Shown here in pieces: positions 42,972-51,646 of a DNA stretch of 64,000 bases. The stretch is from NCBI RefSeq assembly GCF_913060805.1, contig NZ_CAJXTC010000006.1, forward strand, positions 1 through 64,000. The letters run 5' to 3'. Position numbers and translations under genes: made by a program. The number at the start of each line of letters is the position of its first letter. Position 1 is the stretch's first letter. The notes under the pieces were generated by a model. That model did no database searches. It was given only the letters and a program-made list of their open reading frames with translations, and was not told the DNA's origin. The DNA comes from an uncultured Draconibacterium sp. Lineage in GTDB: Bacteria > Bacteroidota > Bacteroidia > Bacteroidales > Prolixibacteraceae.

Positions 42972-44336
42972 TTAGATAGAGTGGTTCAGCCACTTACCTT
43001 TAAAGAGTCGGTATAGAAAAATCGCACCGCGGAAACACAGTTCGATACACATGGCAATCCAAACGCCTTTTAAACCCATAATCGGAGCTAAGATTGCTGC
43101 CAGGGTAAGACGAACGGCCCACATGCTGCCAAAGTTCATAATGCTGGGAACAAAAGTATCGCCGGCACCAACAAAAACACCATAAGCCACAATTGATGCG
43201 GCAAACATCGGTTCGGCAAAAGCTTCAATACGCAAGGCCATAACTCCAAGCGAAAGGATTTCCGGATCGGGAGTCATAAAACCAATAATTTGAGGGGCTG
43301 TAAAATACATGACTGCACCCAGAATGGTCATTACCGCCATGCCCATAAAAACGGTGATGTAGGCAAAACGTTTGGCCAGGTCTTTACGGTTAGCGCCAAA
43401 ACTTTGCCCCACAAGTGTAGTGGCTGCTTCGGCAATTCCGTAGCCCGGCATGTAACACAAACTTTCGGCAGTAATGGCAAACGAGTTGGCCGCTATGGAT
43501 GCAACTCCCAAAGGAGCCACAATTACGGTGGACAGAATTTGTGCGCCCATAATTACGGTGTGCTCCAAACTCATGGGCATGCTAATTTTGAATGCTCTGC
43601 GCAGGGTACTTTCTTCGGGCCTGAAACTTCCTTTTTCTTTGGTTAGGCGCAGGTTTCCGTCTTTCGTAAACAGGTACCAGAAAAGCATTACTGCAGTTAT
43701 CAGGTAAGCTGAACCTGTTCCGATTGCAGCTCCCGCTACACCAAGGTCAGCTCCCGGAATGAAAATGTCGTATCCTAAAAACTGCAGCTCGCGCGATGGG
43801 AAGATCAACAGAAAGTTGAAGACCACATCCATAACGCACATCACCACATTTAATACGCTCGGAACGTGCATATTTCCACTACTTCGTAACATGCCACTGG
43901 CAAGAAAATTTAACTGCAACGCGGGGAGTGACAAGATGAATATGAGAAAGTATTTCGATGCGTCTTCGGCAATCGCGGCGTCGCCCCCCAGCCAGTAGGG
44001 GAGTTTTTGGCTTACCGAAACCCCGATGGCCACCATAACAAAACTAAATAGCAAGGTAGATAAAATAGCCTGTCGTAAAACAGATCGTGCTCCTCTGCGG
44101 TCGCCGGCGCCGATGAGGTGAGCTACCTGAACCGAAAATCCGGCGGCAACCGTGGTGCAAATTCCCCAAAAAAGCCAGGTAGAAGTAATTACCAGGCCAA
44201 TGGAGGCCGATGCATTTGCGCCCAAACGTCCAACCATCGATGCATCGATATATTGCATGATGATGGATGAAAACTGCGCAATAATAGCCGGAATACTCAA
44301 CAGCGCAGCCAAATGCAGTTGCTGCATAAACGTCAT
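42972..44336 (-). CDS. MATE-family efflux transporter
   Basis: About 454 residues with twelve predicted membrane helices in two halves, typical of MATE antiporters that export drugs or toxic metabolites against Na+ or H+. The opening MTFMQQLHLAALLSIPAIIAQ and the loops ASMVGRLGANASA and GYGIAEAATTLVGQSFGANR fit the family. I use the ATG at 44336. An in-frame TTG at 44384 would add 16 residues and could be the true start. It comes after the DUF3737 and aminotransferase-like genes with a gap of 57 bp or more and probably belongs to the unit of operator E. Confidence 0.9.
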   Translation of the reverse strand: MTFMQQLHLAALLSIPAIIAQFSSIIMQYIDASMVGRLGANASASIGLVITSTWLFWGICTTVAAGFSVQVAHLIGAGDRRGARSVLRQAILSTLLFSFVMVAIGVSVSQKLPYWLGGDAAIAEDASKYFLIFILSLPALQLNFLASGMLRSSGNMHVPSVLNVVMCVMDVVFNFLLIFPSRELQFLGYDIFIPGADLGVAGAAIGTGSAYLITAVMLFWYLFTKDGNLRLTKEKGSFRPEESTLRRAFKISMPMSLEHTVIMGAQILSTVIVAPLGVASIAANSFAITAESLCYMPGYGIAEAATTLVGQSFGANRKDLAKRFAYITVFMGMAVMTILGAVMYFTAPQIIGFMTPDPEILSLGVMALRIEAFAEPMFAASIVAYGVFVGAGDTFVPSIMNFGSMWAVRLTLAAILAPIMGLKGVWIAMCIELCFRGAIFLYRLFKGKWLNHSI

Positions 44337-44441
44337 TGCCTGCTTATTCTGGACAAGCGACAATAAATAAGCACTCTTTTTCAATTGATATCTCTAAGCA
44401 AAAATTTTATCAGACGAAGCGAAAACCGCAGAATACTCCTT

Positions 44442-45623
44442 TTAGCTTTGTGCGGTAATCAGGTCGATAGCTTTTTTCATTCTGTTCAGGCCTTCCTGCA
44501 AAGTAGCTCTCGGACAGGCAATATTCAGGCGCATAAAACCTTCTCCGGCATCGCCGTAAACCGTCCCTTCGTTGAGCCAAACATTTCCTTTTTCTATCAT
44601 CAATTCGGTAAGTTTCTCCGACTCAATGTTTAAAACAGAAGTGTCGATCCAAACCAAATAAGTGGCTTCCAGCGGCAAAATCGGGAATTGTGGAAAGTTC
44701 TCAGCAAAGAAATCTTTTACTAACAGGTAATTGTCCCACAAATACGCTCGCAAATCGTCGAGCCATTTCTCAGAATCTTCGTGTGTGTAAGCGGCAATCA
44801 ATCCTTCAACGGCAAACGGACTCACATCGCAAACTTCGTTAATGTTGATCGCCTTATCAATTTTCTTGCGGATATCAGCATCGTAAGTTAAAATATTGGC
44901 AATCTGTAATCCTGCCAGGTTAAAGGTTTTACTGGGTGCAACGCAGGTTACCGAGTTCTCTAAAAACTGCTGTCCCAGCGATGCAAACGGAATGTGTGTA
45001 TGTCCCGGGTGCACCAAGTCGCAATGGATTTCATCCGAAACAACGATTACATTATTCCGGAAACAAATTTCTCCAATTTTCTCCAGTTCTTCCTTTGTCC
45101 AAACGCGGCCGGCCGGATTATGCGGGTTGCATAAAAGCATCACTTTGGCTTTCGGATCGGCCGCCTTTTTTTCCAGGTCTTCAAAATCGATGGTGTATTT
45201 TCCGTCTTTATAAATCAGGTCGTTGGAGAAACTCTCGCATTGGTTATTTCGAATCGACGAGAAAAAACAGTTGTAAACAGGCTCCTGTACAATTACTTTA
45301 TCACCCGGTTCTGTTAATGCTAAAATGGCTGCAGAAATAGCAGGAACCACACCAATAGTGTAGATCATCCATTCTTTTTCAACCGTAAAATTGTGCCGGC
45401 GTCCAAACCAACTGATAACTGCATTATAATAGGCATCGGGCACTTTTGTGTAACCGAAAATGCCGTGTTGTACACGATTAGTAAGTGCATCAATAATCGG
45501 TTGAGCGGTTTTAAAATCCATGTCGGCCACCCACAACGGAATAATATCGTCGTTGGTTTTCGAATCCCACTTGTATGAATTAGTGCCTCTGCGTACTACT
45601 TTTTCGTCGAAATTGTGTTGCAT
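44442..45623 (-). CDS. MalY/PatB-type PLP-dependent C-S lyase
   Basis: This 393-residue fold-type I PLP enzyme has [11 protein letters not shown] at the start, [19 protein letters not shown] with the PLP-pairing Asp, and the PLP lysine in [12 protein letters not shown] near residue 236. MalY/PatB proteins split cystathionine and other cysteine S-conjugates into thiol, pyruvate and ammonia. In this setting it may process cysteine or glutathione-like conjugates of electrophiles (inference). It starts 5 bp after the DUF3737 gene. Confidence 0.9.
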   Translation of the reverse strand: MQHNFDEKVVRRGTNSYKWDSKTNDDIIPLWVADMDFKTAQPIIDALTNRVQHGIFGYTKVPDAYYNAVISWFGRRHNFTVEKEWMIYTIGVVPAISAAILALTEPGDKVIVQEPVYNCFFSSIRNNQCESFSNDLIYKDGKYTIDFEDLEKKAADPKAKVMLLCNPHNPAGRVWTKEELEKIGEICFRNNVIVVSDEIHCDLVHPGHTHIPFASLGQQFLENSVTCVAPSKTFNLAGLQIANILTYDADIRKKIDKAININEVCDVSPFAVEGLIAAYTHEDSEKWLDDLRAYLWDNYLLVKDFFAENFPQFPILPLEATYLVWIDTSVLNIESEKLTELMIEKGNVWLNEGTVYGDAGEGFMRLNIACPRATLQEGLNRMKKAIDLITAQS

Positions 45624-45628
45624 GGTGA

Positions 45629-46486
45629 TTAAACGTTTACTTCGCTTTGAACAGTTACTTTGCAGCCTCCGGGATTTTTGCAGTTTTCGTCGAAAATAAG
45701 CTCGCCAACACTTTGAGCTACGATTTCGCCGGAGCTTGGATTTTTAATGCTTGTTACGGGGCTGTTGATTTCTGCTTTTAAGGTGCTGTACTCGAAGGCA
45801 AGATCTGCATCCTCTTTCATTATGCAGTTTTCCATTACCAAATCTTTGGCATAACACAATGGCTGTGTTCCGCTGATAACACAGTTTACCAAACGCAAAT
45901 TTTTCGAGTGCCAGCCCAGGTATTCACCTGTAATAACTGAATCGTAAACGGTAACATTTTCGGTATTCCAGAAAGCGTCTTTTGATGCCAGATGAGAATC
46001 GCGAATTTCAATGTTACGGGCATACTGAAAACCGTAGTTTCCCTGCAAGGTCAGGTTGTCGATTTTGATGTTTTTGCTGTCTTTAAAAATGTAATCGCCA
46101 TTTGTCACTTTTACATCTCTAAGCTTGATATTCTTACACCACCACAAACATTCTTCGGCATCGGTAAGCTCAACGTTTTCAAGTTCTAAACCATCAATTT
46201 CGCGAAACATTTTTGGCGCATCAACACGCGTATTTACCATACGAAGATCTTTGCAATACCAAATGGCAGCACGTCCGCCGGGGGTAAATAATGAGTCTTC
46301 GATAATGCTGTTTGTATTGTGCCAAAACGGATATTTACCGCCAAAAGTGCAGCCGGTAGCTTTTATATTGCTGGCTTCTTTTAATGCCGATTCGCCTAAA
46401 CCAATCTCAACATTTTTAATATGTAAATCCTTCTCCGCAAATAATGGTCGTTCTCCTTCAAAAAATTTGTTCTCTATAGTTTTCAT
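45629..46486 (-). CDS. DUF3737 family right-handed beta-helix protein
   Basis: The start is the ATG at 46486 ([16 protein letters not shown]), giving 285 residues. The protein is a run of about ten short repeats of the form hhNhxIxDSxF, with many Trp, His, Tyr and Asn: [51 protein letters not shown]. This is the DUF3737 pattern, a pectate-lyase-like helix. It has no signal peptide, so it acts in the cytoplasm. Its function is unknown. It is the first gene behind operator E. Confidence 0.87.
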   Translation of the reverse strand: MKTIENKFFEGERPLFAEKDLHIKNVEIGLGESALKEASNIKATGCTFGGKYPFWHNTNSIIEDSLFTPGGRAAIWYCKDLRMVNTRVDAPKMFREIDGLELENVELTDAEECLWWCKNIKLRDVKVTNGDYIFKDSKNIKIDNLTLQGNYGFQYARNIEIRDSHLASKDAFWNTENVTVYDSVITGEYLGWHSKNLRLVNCVISGTQPLCYAKDLVMENCIMKEDADLAFEYSTLKAEINSPVTSIKNPSSGEIVAQSVGELIFDENCKNPGGCKVTVQSEVNV

Positions 46487-46519
46487 TATTGTAAAATTGT
46501 TCTCATTAAAATTATGAGA

Positions 46520-46588
46520 CAAATATCAGGCAAATAAGTTTAAGGAAAATACCCAGATTCCTGTATTATTTACCAAAATTACGGAATT
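46520..46588 (-). promoter_or_regulatory. Regulon promoter E: 21-bp direct repeat plus -7 element
   Basis: Half-sites ATACCCAGATTCCTGT (46549) and TTACCAAAATTACGGA (46570) are 21 bp apart. The minus-strand -7 element GATATTTG is at 46527-46520, 22 bp from the repeat and about 34 nt before the start at 46486. The first half-site is the weakest of the whole set. Confidence 0.83.
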
Positions 46589-46743
46589 GGTGGTAAGAAT
46601 GCTTAAATCCGTGTTAATGAGATGTTAACGAGTTCGTTGAAGTTCACTATTATAAGATTGAGGGGCATTCAGTTTTTGGAATAAAGTGCTGGAATACAAT
46701 TCGTAAATTGGGATTGGAATGTTACCCAAAAAGCAGGAGAGAA

Positions 46744-46785
46744 TTACCAAGATTACCGAATTACTTACCCATATTACGGAATGTG
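46744..46785. promoter_or_regulatory. Regulon operator F before the AraC gene
   Basis: Half-sites TTACCAAGATTACCGA (46744) and TTACCCATATTACGGA (46765) are 21 bp apart. A weaker third word, TTACCCAAAAAGCAGG, lies at 46722. Unlike sites A-E, the motif reads toward the gene it precedes (46852, plus strand), so its role may differ, for example autoregulation, or it may be a remote site for the divergent gene at 46486. The 365-bp spacer 46487-46851 otherwise holds only promoter E and the palindrome at 46804. Confidence 0.8.
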
Positions 46786-46803
46786 ATTCCGGAGGATAAC
46801 ACC

Positions 46804-46827
46804 TTAAACAATAGTTGTTTAAATTTG
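46804..46827 (+). promoter_or_regulatory. AraC-gene promoter overlapped by a perfect palindrome
   Basis: TTAAACAA-TAG-TTGTTTAA (46804-46822) is a perfect 8-bp inverted repeat. It overlaps the plus-strand -7 element TAAATTTG at 46820-46827, 25 nt before the start codon. A second, dimeric repressor may bind here, or the transcript may start with a small hairpin. Confidence 0.55.
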
Positions 46828-46851
46828 TACTGTTTTTAAAAGCGAAAGATT

Positions 46852-47748
46852 ATGAGCGACGTAAAAAAGATAGGTTCAGTAACCGAATATAATAACCTGG
46901 TTGGGCAGGAAACATTGCACCCACTGGTAAGTGTTATCGATTTTTCTAAAACAGAACCGTTCCACTATTTTAAAGGGCAGATGGATGTGTATGCCATCTT
47001 TCTGAAAGATATTAAGTGTGGAAATATAACCTACGGAATTAACGATTACGACTACGAAGAAGGTACGTTGTTGTTTATTTCTCCCGGACAGGTGTATGGT
47101 GTTGAAGGAACCGGGGAGAAACAGCAGGCGTCGGGTACTGCCATAATTTTTCACCCCGATTTAATACATGGCACATCGCTTGGAAAATCGATCGACGAAT
47201 ACACTTTCTTTTCGTACGAAGTAAATGAAGCTTTGCACCTGTCGGCGCGCGAAAGAGTGCTGATAAACCAGTGTATTGAAAATATCAATTTCGAATTGCA
47301 ACATGCCATCGATACACACAGTAAGGAATTAATTGTGTCGTACCTGGAACTCTTTTTGAAGTATAGCAAACGTTTTTACGAGCGACAGTTTGTAACGCGT
47401 AACCACGTAAATAAAGATGTATTGGCTCGTTTTGAGCATATTCTGAAAGATTATTTCGCTTCGGAGCAGCCACTGATTTCGGGTTTACCTTCAGTTCGTT
47501 ATTGTGCCGATAAACTGTTCATTTCGCCAAACTATTTGGGTGATCTGCTGAAAAAAGAAACCGGTAAATCAGCTCAGGAGCACATTCAGCTTAAGATGAT
47601 TGATGTAGCTAAAGAAAAGATTTACGATAACGAAAAATCGATTAGCGAGATTGCTTACGAGCTGGGTTTTAAACATCCGCAACACTTTACCCGCATGTTT
47701 AAAAAGCAGGTGGGAGTATCGCCCAACGAGTATCGGAGTTTGAACTAG
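46852..47748 (+). CDS. AraC-family regulator, probable master of the TTACC regulon
   Basis: It has 298 residues: an N-terminal cupin-like sensor domain (about 20-170, with EGTLLFISPGQVYGVEG) and a C-terminal double helix-turn-helix (SVRYCADKLFISPNYLGDLLKKETG, then SISEIAYELGFKHPQHFTRMFKKQVGVSPNEYR). AraC proteins bind two direct repeats about two helical turns apart. That is exactly the 21-bp arrangement found before it and at five promoters over the preceding 18 kb, all of them for redox or detoxification genes. I infer that it activates them in response to an electrophile or redox signal, much as YqhC does for yqhD and dkgA in E. coli. Confidence 0.9.
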   Translation: MSDVKKIGSVTEYNNLVGQETLHPLVSVIDFSKTEPFHYFKGQMDVYAIFLKDIKCGNITYGINDYDYEEGTLLFISPGQVYGVEGTGEKQQASGTAIIFHPDLIHGTSLGKSIDEYTFFSYEVNEALHLSARERVLINQCIENINFELQHAIDTHSKELIVSYLELFLKYSKRFYERQFVTRNHVNKDVLARFEHILKDYFASEQPLISGLPSVRYCADKLFISPNYLGDLLKKETGKSAQEHIQLKMIDVAKEKIYDNEKSISEIAYELGFKHPQHFTRMFKKQVGVSPNEYRSLN

Positions 47749-47904
47749 AACAAAGAAATTCAGAGCTGCTAACTTTTTCAATTTGTTTACATTTGCTTGC
47801 TTTGTGTCGAAGTAACACGAAACTCTGTTTTTTTGGCTATCTTTCGGCATTGATTTGGTTGGGATAGCCAAAAAATTTAGAACTAACGAACTTAAACTTA
47901 GCAA

Positions 47905-48645
47905 ATGAAACGAATACTTCTTTTCGTTGTATTTATGGCTGCGGTGCAGTTTATAGGTGCACAAGAAGCTGAAAAGACCACTTCCCTTAAACATTTTTCC
48001 GGCTCAGTAATGGTTACGAATAATGGTATCTCGAATGTACCATCGTTTTCACTTGGAAAATCCGCAGTAATTTTCGATTTGTCGATGGGTGGCGATAAAT
48101 TGCGTTTCGAGCCACAGTTTCGTTTTGCCATGGAAGGAAAACCCTGGTCGTTTATTTTTTGGTTTAGGAATAAAACAGTTACTACTGAAAAATTTAGCCT
48201 GTCGATTGGAGCCCATCCTGCAATTATGTTTCACGAAGTTACTTTCGAAGAAGAAGGATCGAATAAAGAAGGTTTGGAAGGCCGAAGATTTTTAGCCGGA
48301 GAGATTGAGCCGTCGATTAAAATTTCCGAACACGTCGATCTTGAACCTTATTATTTGTATGGGCACGGATTTGATCGGGGATTGCAAAATACACACTATT
48401 TAAGCATGCGTTTAGGGGTTTCAGATCTTGAGATCTCAAAACAATTGCTGTTTTCTTTTACGCCCGAAATCTATTACCTGAGTACCGATGGAATCACCGG
48501 TTCGTATTGCGGCTCATCATTTTCTCTGGAACACCGGGAGTTACCGTTTACACTTGGTGCTAAAATCAATCAGAAAATTGACAGCGATATTGTTAGTGAT
48601 GATTTTTTATGGAATGTGAGCCTCACTTATTCGTTTGGAGATTAA
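47905..48645 (+). CDS. Exported protein, probable outer-membrane beta-barrel
   Basis: The 246-residue protein has a signal peptide ending near FIGAQ. The rest is a series of amphipathic strands with aromatic girdle residues (FEPQFRFAMEG, PWSFIFWFRNKT, LSIGAHPAIMFHEV, IEPSIKISEHVDLEPYYLYG) and it ends in LTYSFGD, close to the aromatic C-terminus of outer-membrane barrels. I do not recognise a specific family. It stands alone, 156 bp after the AraC gene, converging on the GH2 gene. Whether it belongs to the regulon is unclear, as no TTACC-type repeat precedes it. Confidence 0.7.
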   Translation: MKRILLFVVFMAAVQFIGAQEAEKTTSLKHFSGSVMVTNNGISNVPSFSLGKSAVIFDLSMGGDKLRFEPQFRFAMEGKPWSFIFWFRNKTVTTEKFSLSIGAHPAIMFHEVTFEEEGSNKEGLEGRRFLAGEIEPSIKISEHVDLEPYYLYGHGFDRGLQNTHYLSMRLGVSDLEISKQLLFSFTPEIYYLSTDGITGSYCGSSFSLEHRELPFTLGAKINQKIDSDIVSDDFLWNVSLTYSFGD

Positions 48646-48663
48646 GGATTTAAACGCGCAGCA

Positions 48664-51444
48664 TTAAAGCAACTCGTTTAAATCTGTCTCACTTATCGAA
48701 AATTCCGGGTCAAACGCTTCCGATTCCATATAATTCAACATCGATTTGTAAAGCTGTGCAGCTTCCGGTTTGTCTAAAATCTCATTCAGTTGCGACATGC
48801 AAACCAGTAGTTTTCCATCGCCAACTTTCAGTTCAAAAATCAACCCCATTTTATGATTGCGCTCCAGGTTATCTACCACCTGAACAATTGGGAAGTAATC
48901 CGTTGGAAGTACATCCAAAATCAGCGAGTTGCTGGCTTTTATAATGGAGAACCATTGCCAGTTGGTGTGAAAATTGGTTGGGAAAGCATTGAACAGCGGG
49001 TGCGTTGGATCGGTTAGCAAGCCCAGCGTACCGGGCGAAACCTCTGTTCCGTTATTCTCGCAGATGGATTTAAACATGCCGTAATTCCAGAAATCCGGCG
49101 GGAATAATCCGGGCTCGCTTTTTCTTTTGACATCTGCTGTTTGCGGGAAGAGCAGAACTTTACCACCGTTCTTCAATTCCCTTGAAACCTTTTGGTCAAC
49201 TTTGTTTGCAACCAGAATGTCTTTCGGAATATTGATCTCGTTTTTGGCCGGATAAACCCATATTGGATAGTCGTTCGAATAATCACTTTCGGCAACCGAA
49301 ATATGCAGGTTGAGCTTAGCAGCTTTCTTCACAGACGATAGATCGGCCGTTACATTGCCAAGTTCAGTAAGTCCTCCAAATGGTATTTCAGAGCCGGAAA
49401 ATGTGCCTTCTCCAACAACAGTTCCGTCTTCCTGTTTTAGCGTCCATGAATTGGCGCTTGATATAGCATTGTTGGAGTAGTTGGCTACAACTGCTTTGGC
49501 ATTAAATGCTTCGTTGTTGGTGTAGCAGTATTTTGGAAATTCGAGCAGTAAAACCACATCGTTACATGATTGTTTCCAGGCTTCGGGAGTAATTACGTTT
49601 TTGCTGTCCATAAAAGCATCCAGAATGCCCACAAGAGCTGTTCCCTGTCCGGGGAAATCCTGCAAGTCGAGCAACTGAAATCCTGCAAAACCTTGCGTGC
49701 GAATGGCAGCTTCCATCTCGGCTTTGTAACACAGGGCCGACCAAGCACCAGTCGCCTGCTGATAAATGCTGTCTTTATCCAGCATTCCAGCTTCTTCAAG
49801 GCGGCTTTTGAATATTTCCAGGTTGGTAGCTTTTAAAACGCCGGTATATTTTTCAATTTCATCGTAATCAGGAAAAATCTGGTACTGGCCAATTTCGTGA
49901 CTGATTATGGGCATATTCATGTGATCAACCGCATAACTAAAATCAAAATCGGTAGAAGGAGCTACGGAGTTTAACCGGGCGCCGTCCTTCGAGTCGGCAA
50001 ATGCATGCGTCAACCGCGTGTGCGTAAGAATGGTGTCGTGGGCATATGAGGTACGTGCACCAACAAAGAATTCCGAAGTTGGAGTTGGCGGAATATAACC
50101 GATGCCGTTGTTACAACCCATGGTGTATAGCGGGCGGTCGTCGTAGGCTTTTAAAGCTGAAATGTTAGCTTCAACGTTGTCAAGTCCTCCCCAGATTTCA
50201 TTTCCGTGCGAGAACAGTACAAACGACGGGTGATTGGCATAAGCATCCAACATGGCAAAACCTTCGTTGCGTAGTTGCATGGCAATGTTTGCCGAGTCTA
50301 AACCTCCCCAAAAAGGGAGTTCGGGCTGCAAATAAATACCTTCCTGATCGGCAGCAATAAAAGCAGCTTCGGGCGGACAGTACGAGTGAAAACGGTAATG
50401 GTTGATACCGTAGTTTTTGGCAATTTTAAAGACCCGTACCCAGCCTTCAACATCCATGGGCGGATGTCCGGTTAACGGAAAAACGCAGGCATCGTGTTTG
50501 CCGCGTAGGAAAGTTGTGCGGCCGTTAATCGAAAATTGTGTTCCGTCAACAGCAAATTCGCGCATCCCAAAGGTTTCAGCTTTTGTGTCCTGAATACCTT
50601 TTCCGGTAACAACTGCGGTAAGTTTATAAAGCGGCTGCTTGTATTCGTCCCACAGTTGGCAATCGTCTCCAAAGTTGTATTCCAGCTGAATTTTTTCCTG
50701 TGCGTTTACAGTTGATTTTAACGTTTTTAAGTGCGTAGTTTTTCCAGCCACCGTTTTTTCAACATGAAGTTCAATGGCCAATTCTCCCGCCCGCTGATTC
50801 TCAATGTTTAGATCTACGAGCGCTTTTTTGTTCTGAACATCCGGGGTGACACGTAATTTGGAGATGTATGTTTTTGAAGTTGCCTCAATTTGTATTTTCC
50901 CTATAATCCCGTTCCAGTTGGTTTGCGTTTCGTCGGTATAAATGTGCACATTCCCGTAAGGCGTTAATTTCAAATCGTTGTTTACCAGGATGGTGATGTA
51001 GTGATCGCCGGGAGTTAGTGCCTCGGTTAAATCATATTTTTGAGTTGACTGCAATAACATCGATGATCCTACAAACTGGTCATCAACCCACACTTTTGAT
51101 GGTTTTGTCCTTTCCAACTGAAGTTCAAGCCGTTTATCCTTGAAATTTTCAGGAATTGTAACTTTTTTCCGGTACCAGGCAACTCCCTCGTAAGTGTAAA
51201 TCCGGTTGAGATGCATCGTGGTGGGACTTTGATTCAGAAAGCCTTTTTTATTAGAATCGGTTGTTCCGGGCAACACTACCGAATCATCAAAATCAGAGAG
51301 GTACCATTGCTGTTCTTCACCAATTTGTGCGGTGTCGAGCGCAAATTGCCAGTCGCCTTGCAAATCAATTGTAGTTCGGTAATTGGGAGTTTGAGTTGTG
51401 CACGAAATTACGGCCAATAACAGAATCAAATACAAGTTTTTCAT
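48664..51444 (-). CDS. Lipoprotein glycoside hydrolase, GH2 family
   Basis: It has 926 residues with a lipobox AVISCTT (Cys near residue 15). The N-terminal sugar-binding sandwich contains LQGDWQFALD and VAWYRKKVTIPE, and an immunoglobulin-like domain follows. The TIM barrel has YGINHYRFHSYCPPEAAF, the acid/base Glu in FSHGNEIWGG near residue 415 and the likely nucleophile Glu in IISHEIGQYQ. A C-terminal region of about 300 residues follows. GH2 enzymes remove beta-galactose, beta-glucuronate, beta-mannose or alpha-arabinose. It is the distal gene of the polysaccharide locus, 202 bp after the isomerase-like gene and behind a terminator, so it likely has its own promoter. Confidence 0.88.
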   Translation of the reverse strand: MKNLYLILLLAVISCTTQTPNYRTTIDLQGDWQFALDTAQIGEEQQWYLSDFDDSVVLPGTTDSNKKGFLNQSPTTMHLNRIYTYEGVAWYRKKVTIPENFKDKRLELQLERTKPSKVWVDDQFVGSSMLLQSTQKYDLTEALTPGDHYITILVNNDLKLTPYGNVHIYTDETQTNWNGIIGKIQIEATSKTYISKLRVTPDVQNKKALVDLNIENQRAGELAIELHVEKTVAGKTTHLKTLKSTVNAQEKIQLEYNFGDDCQLWDEYKQPLYKLTAVVTGKGIQDTKAETFGMREFAVDGTQFSINGRTTFLRGKHDACVFPLTGHPPMDVEGWVRVFKIAKNYGINHYRFHSYCPPEAAFIAADQEGIYLQPELPFWGGLDSANIAMQLRNEGFAMLDAYANHPSFVLFSHGNEIWGGLDNVEANISALKAYDDRPLYTMGCNNGIGYIPPTPTSEFFVGARTSYAHDTILTHTRLTHAFADSKDGARLNSVAPSTDFDFSYAVDHMNMPIISHEIGQYQIFPDYDEIEKYTGVLKATNLEIFKSRLEEAGMLDKDSIYQQATGAWSALCYKAEMEAAIRTQGFAGFQLLDLQDFPGQGTALVGILDAFMDSKNVITPEAWKQSCNDVVLLLEFPKYCYTNNEAFNAKAVVANYSNNAISSANSWTLKQEDGTVVGEGTFSGSEIPFGGLTELGNVTADLSSVKKAAKLNLHISVAESDYSNDYPIWVYPAKNEINIPKDILVANKVDQKVSRELKNGGKVLLFPQTADVKRKSEPGLFPPDFWNYGMFKSICENNGTEVSPGTLGLLTDPTHPLFNAFPTNFHTNWQWFSIIKASNSLILDVLPTDYFPIVQVVDNLERNHKMGLIFELKVGDGKLLVCMSQLNEILDKPEAAQLYKSMLNYMESEAFDPEFSISETDLNELL

Positions 51445-51593
51445 TCAAAAAAATTTAGGACATGCAGCCCGGTTTTTACTTAGCTTATTGTAAAAATAAC
51501 AAAATAAAATTCAGATTAATCTCCGTCAAACGACAGGTAAAATTATAAATTGATTTAAAAGTCTTTCATTCAGTTGGATATGGTTTGCAAAAA

Positions 51594-51625
51594 AATACCC
51601 GCCTCAATAATAAGACGGGTAGTTT
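51594..51625 (-). terminator. Terminator after the isomerase-like gene
   Basis: ACCCGTC and GGCGGGT (51620-51614 and 51603-51597 on the minus strand) pair around a 10-nt loop. A seven-T run (51595-51589) follows after one A. Confidence 0.8.
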
Positions 51626-51646
51626 TGTGAATATAACTATTCGATT

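Noticed and set aside
47905-48645. Member of the TTACC regulon
   Set aside because: I find no TTACC repeat or matching -7 spacing before this gene. Closeness to the AraC gene alone is not enough.
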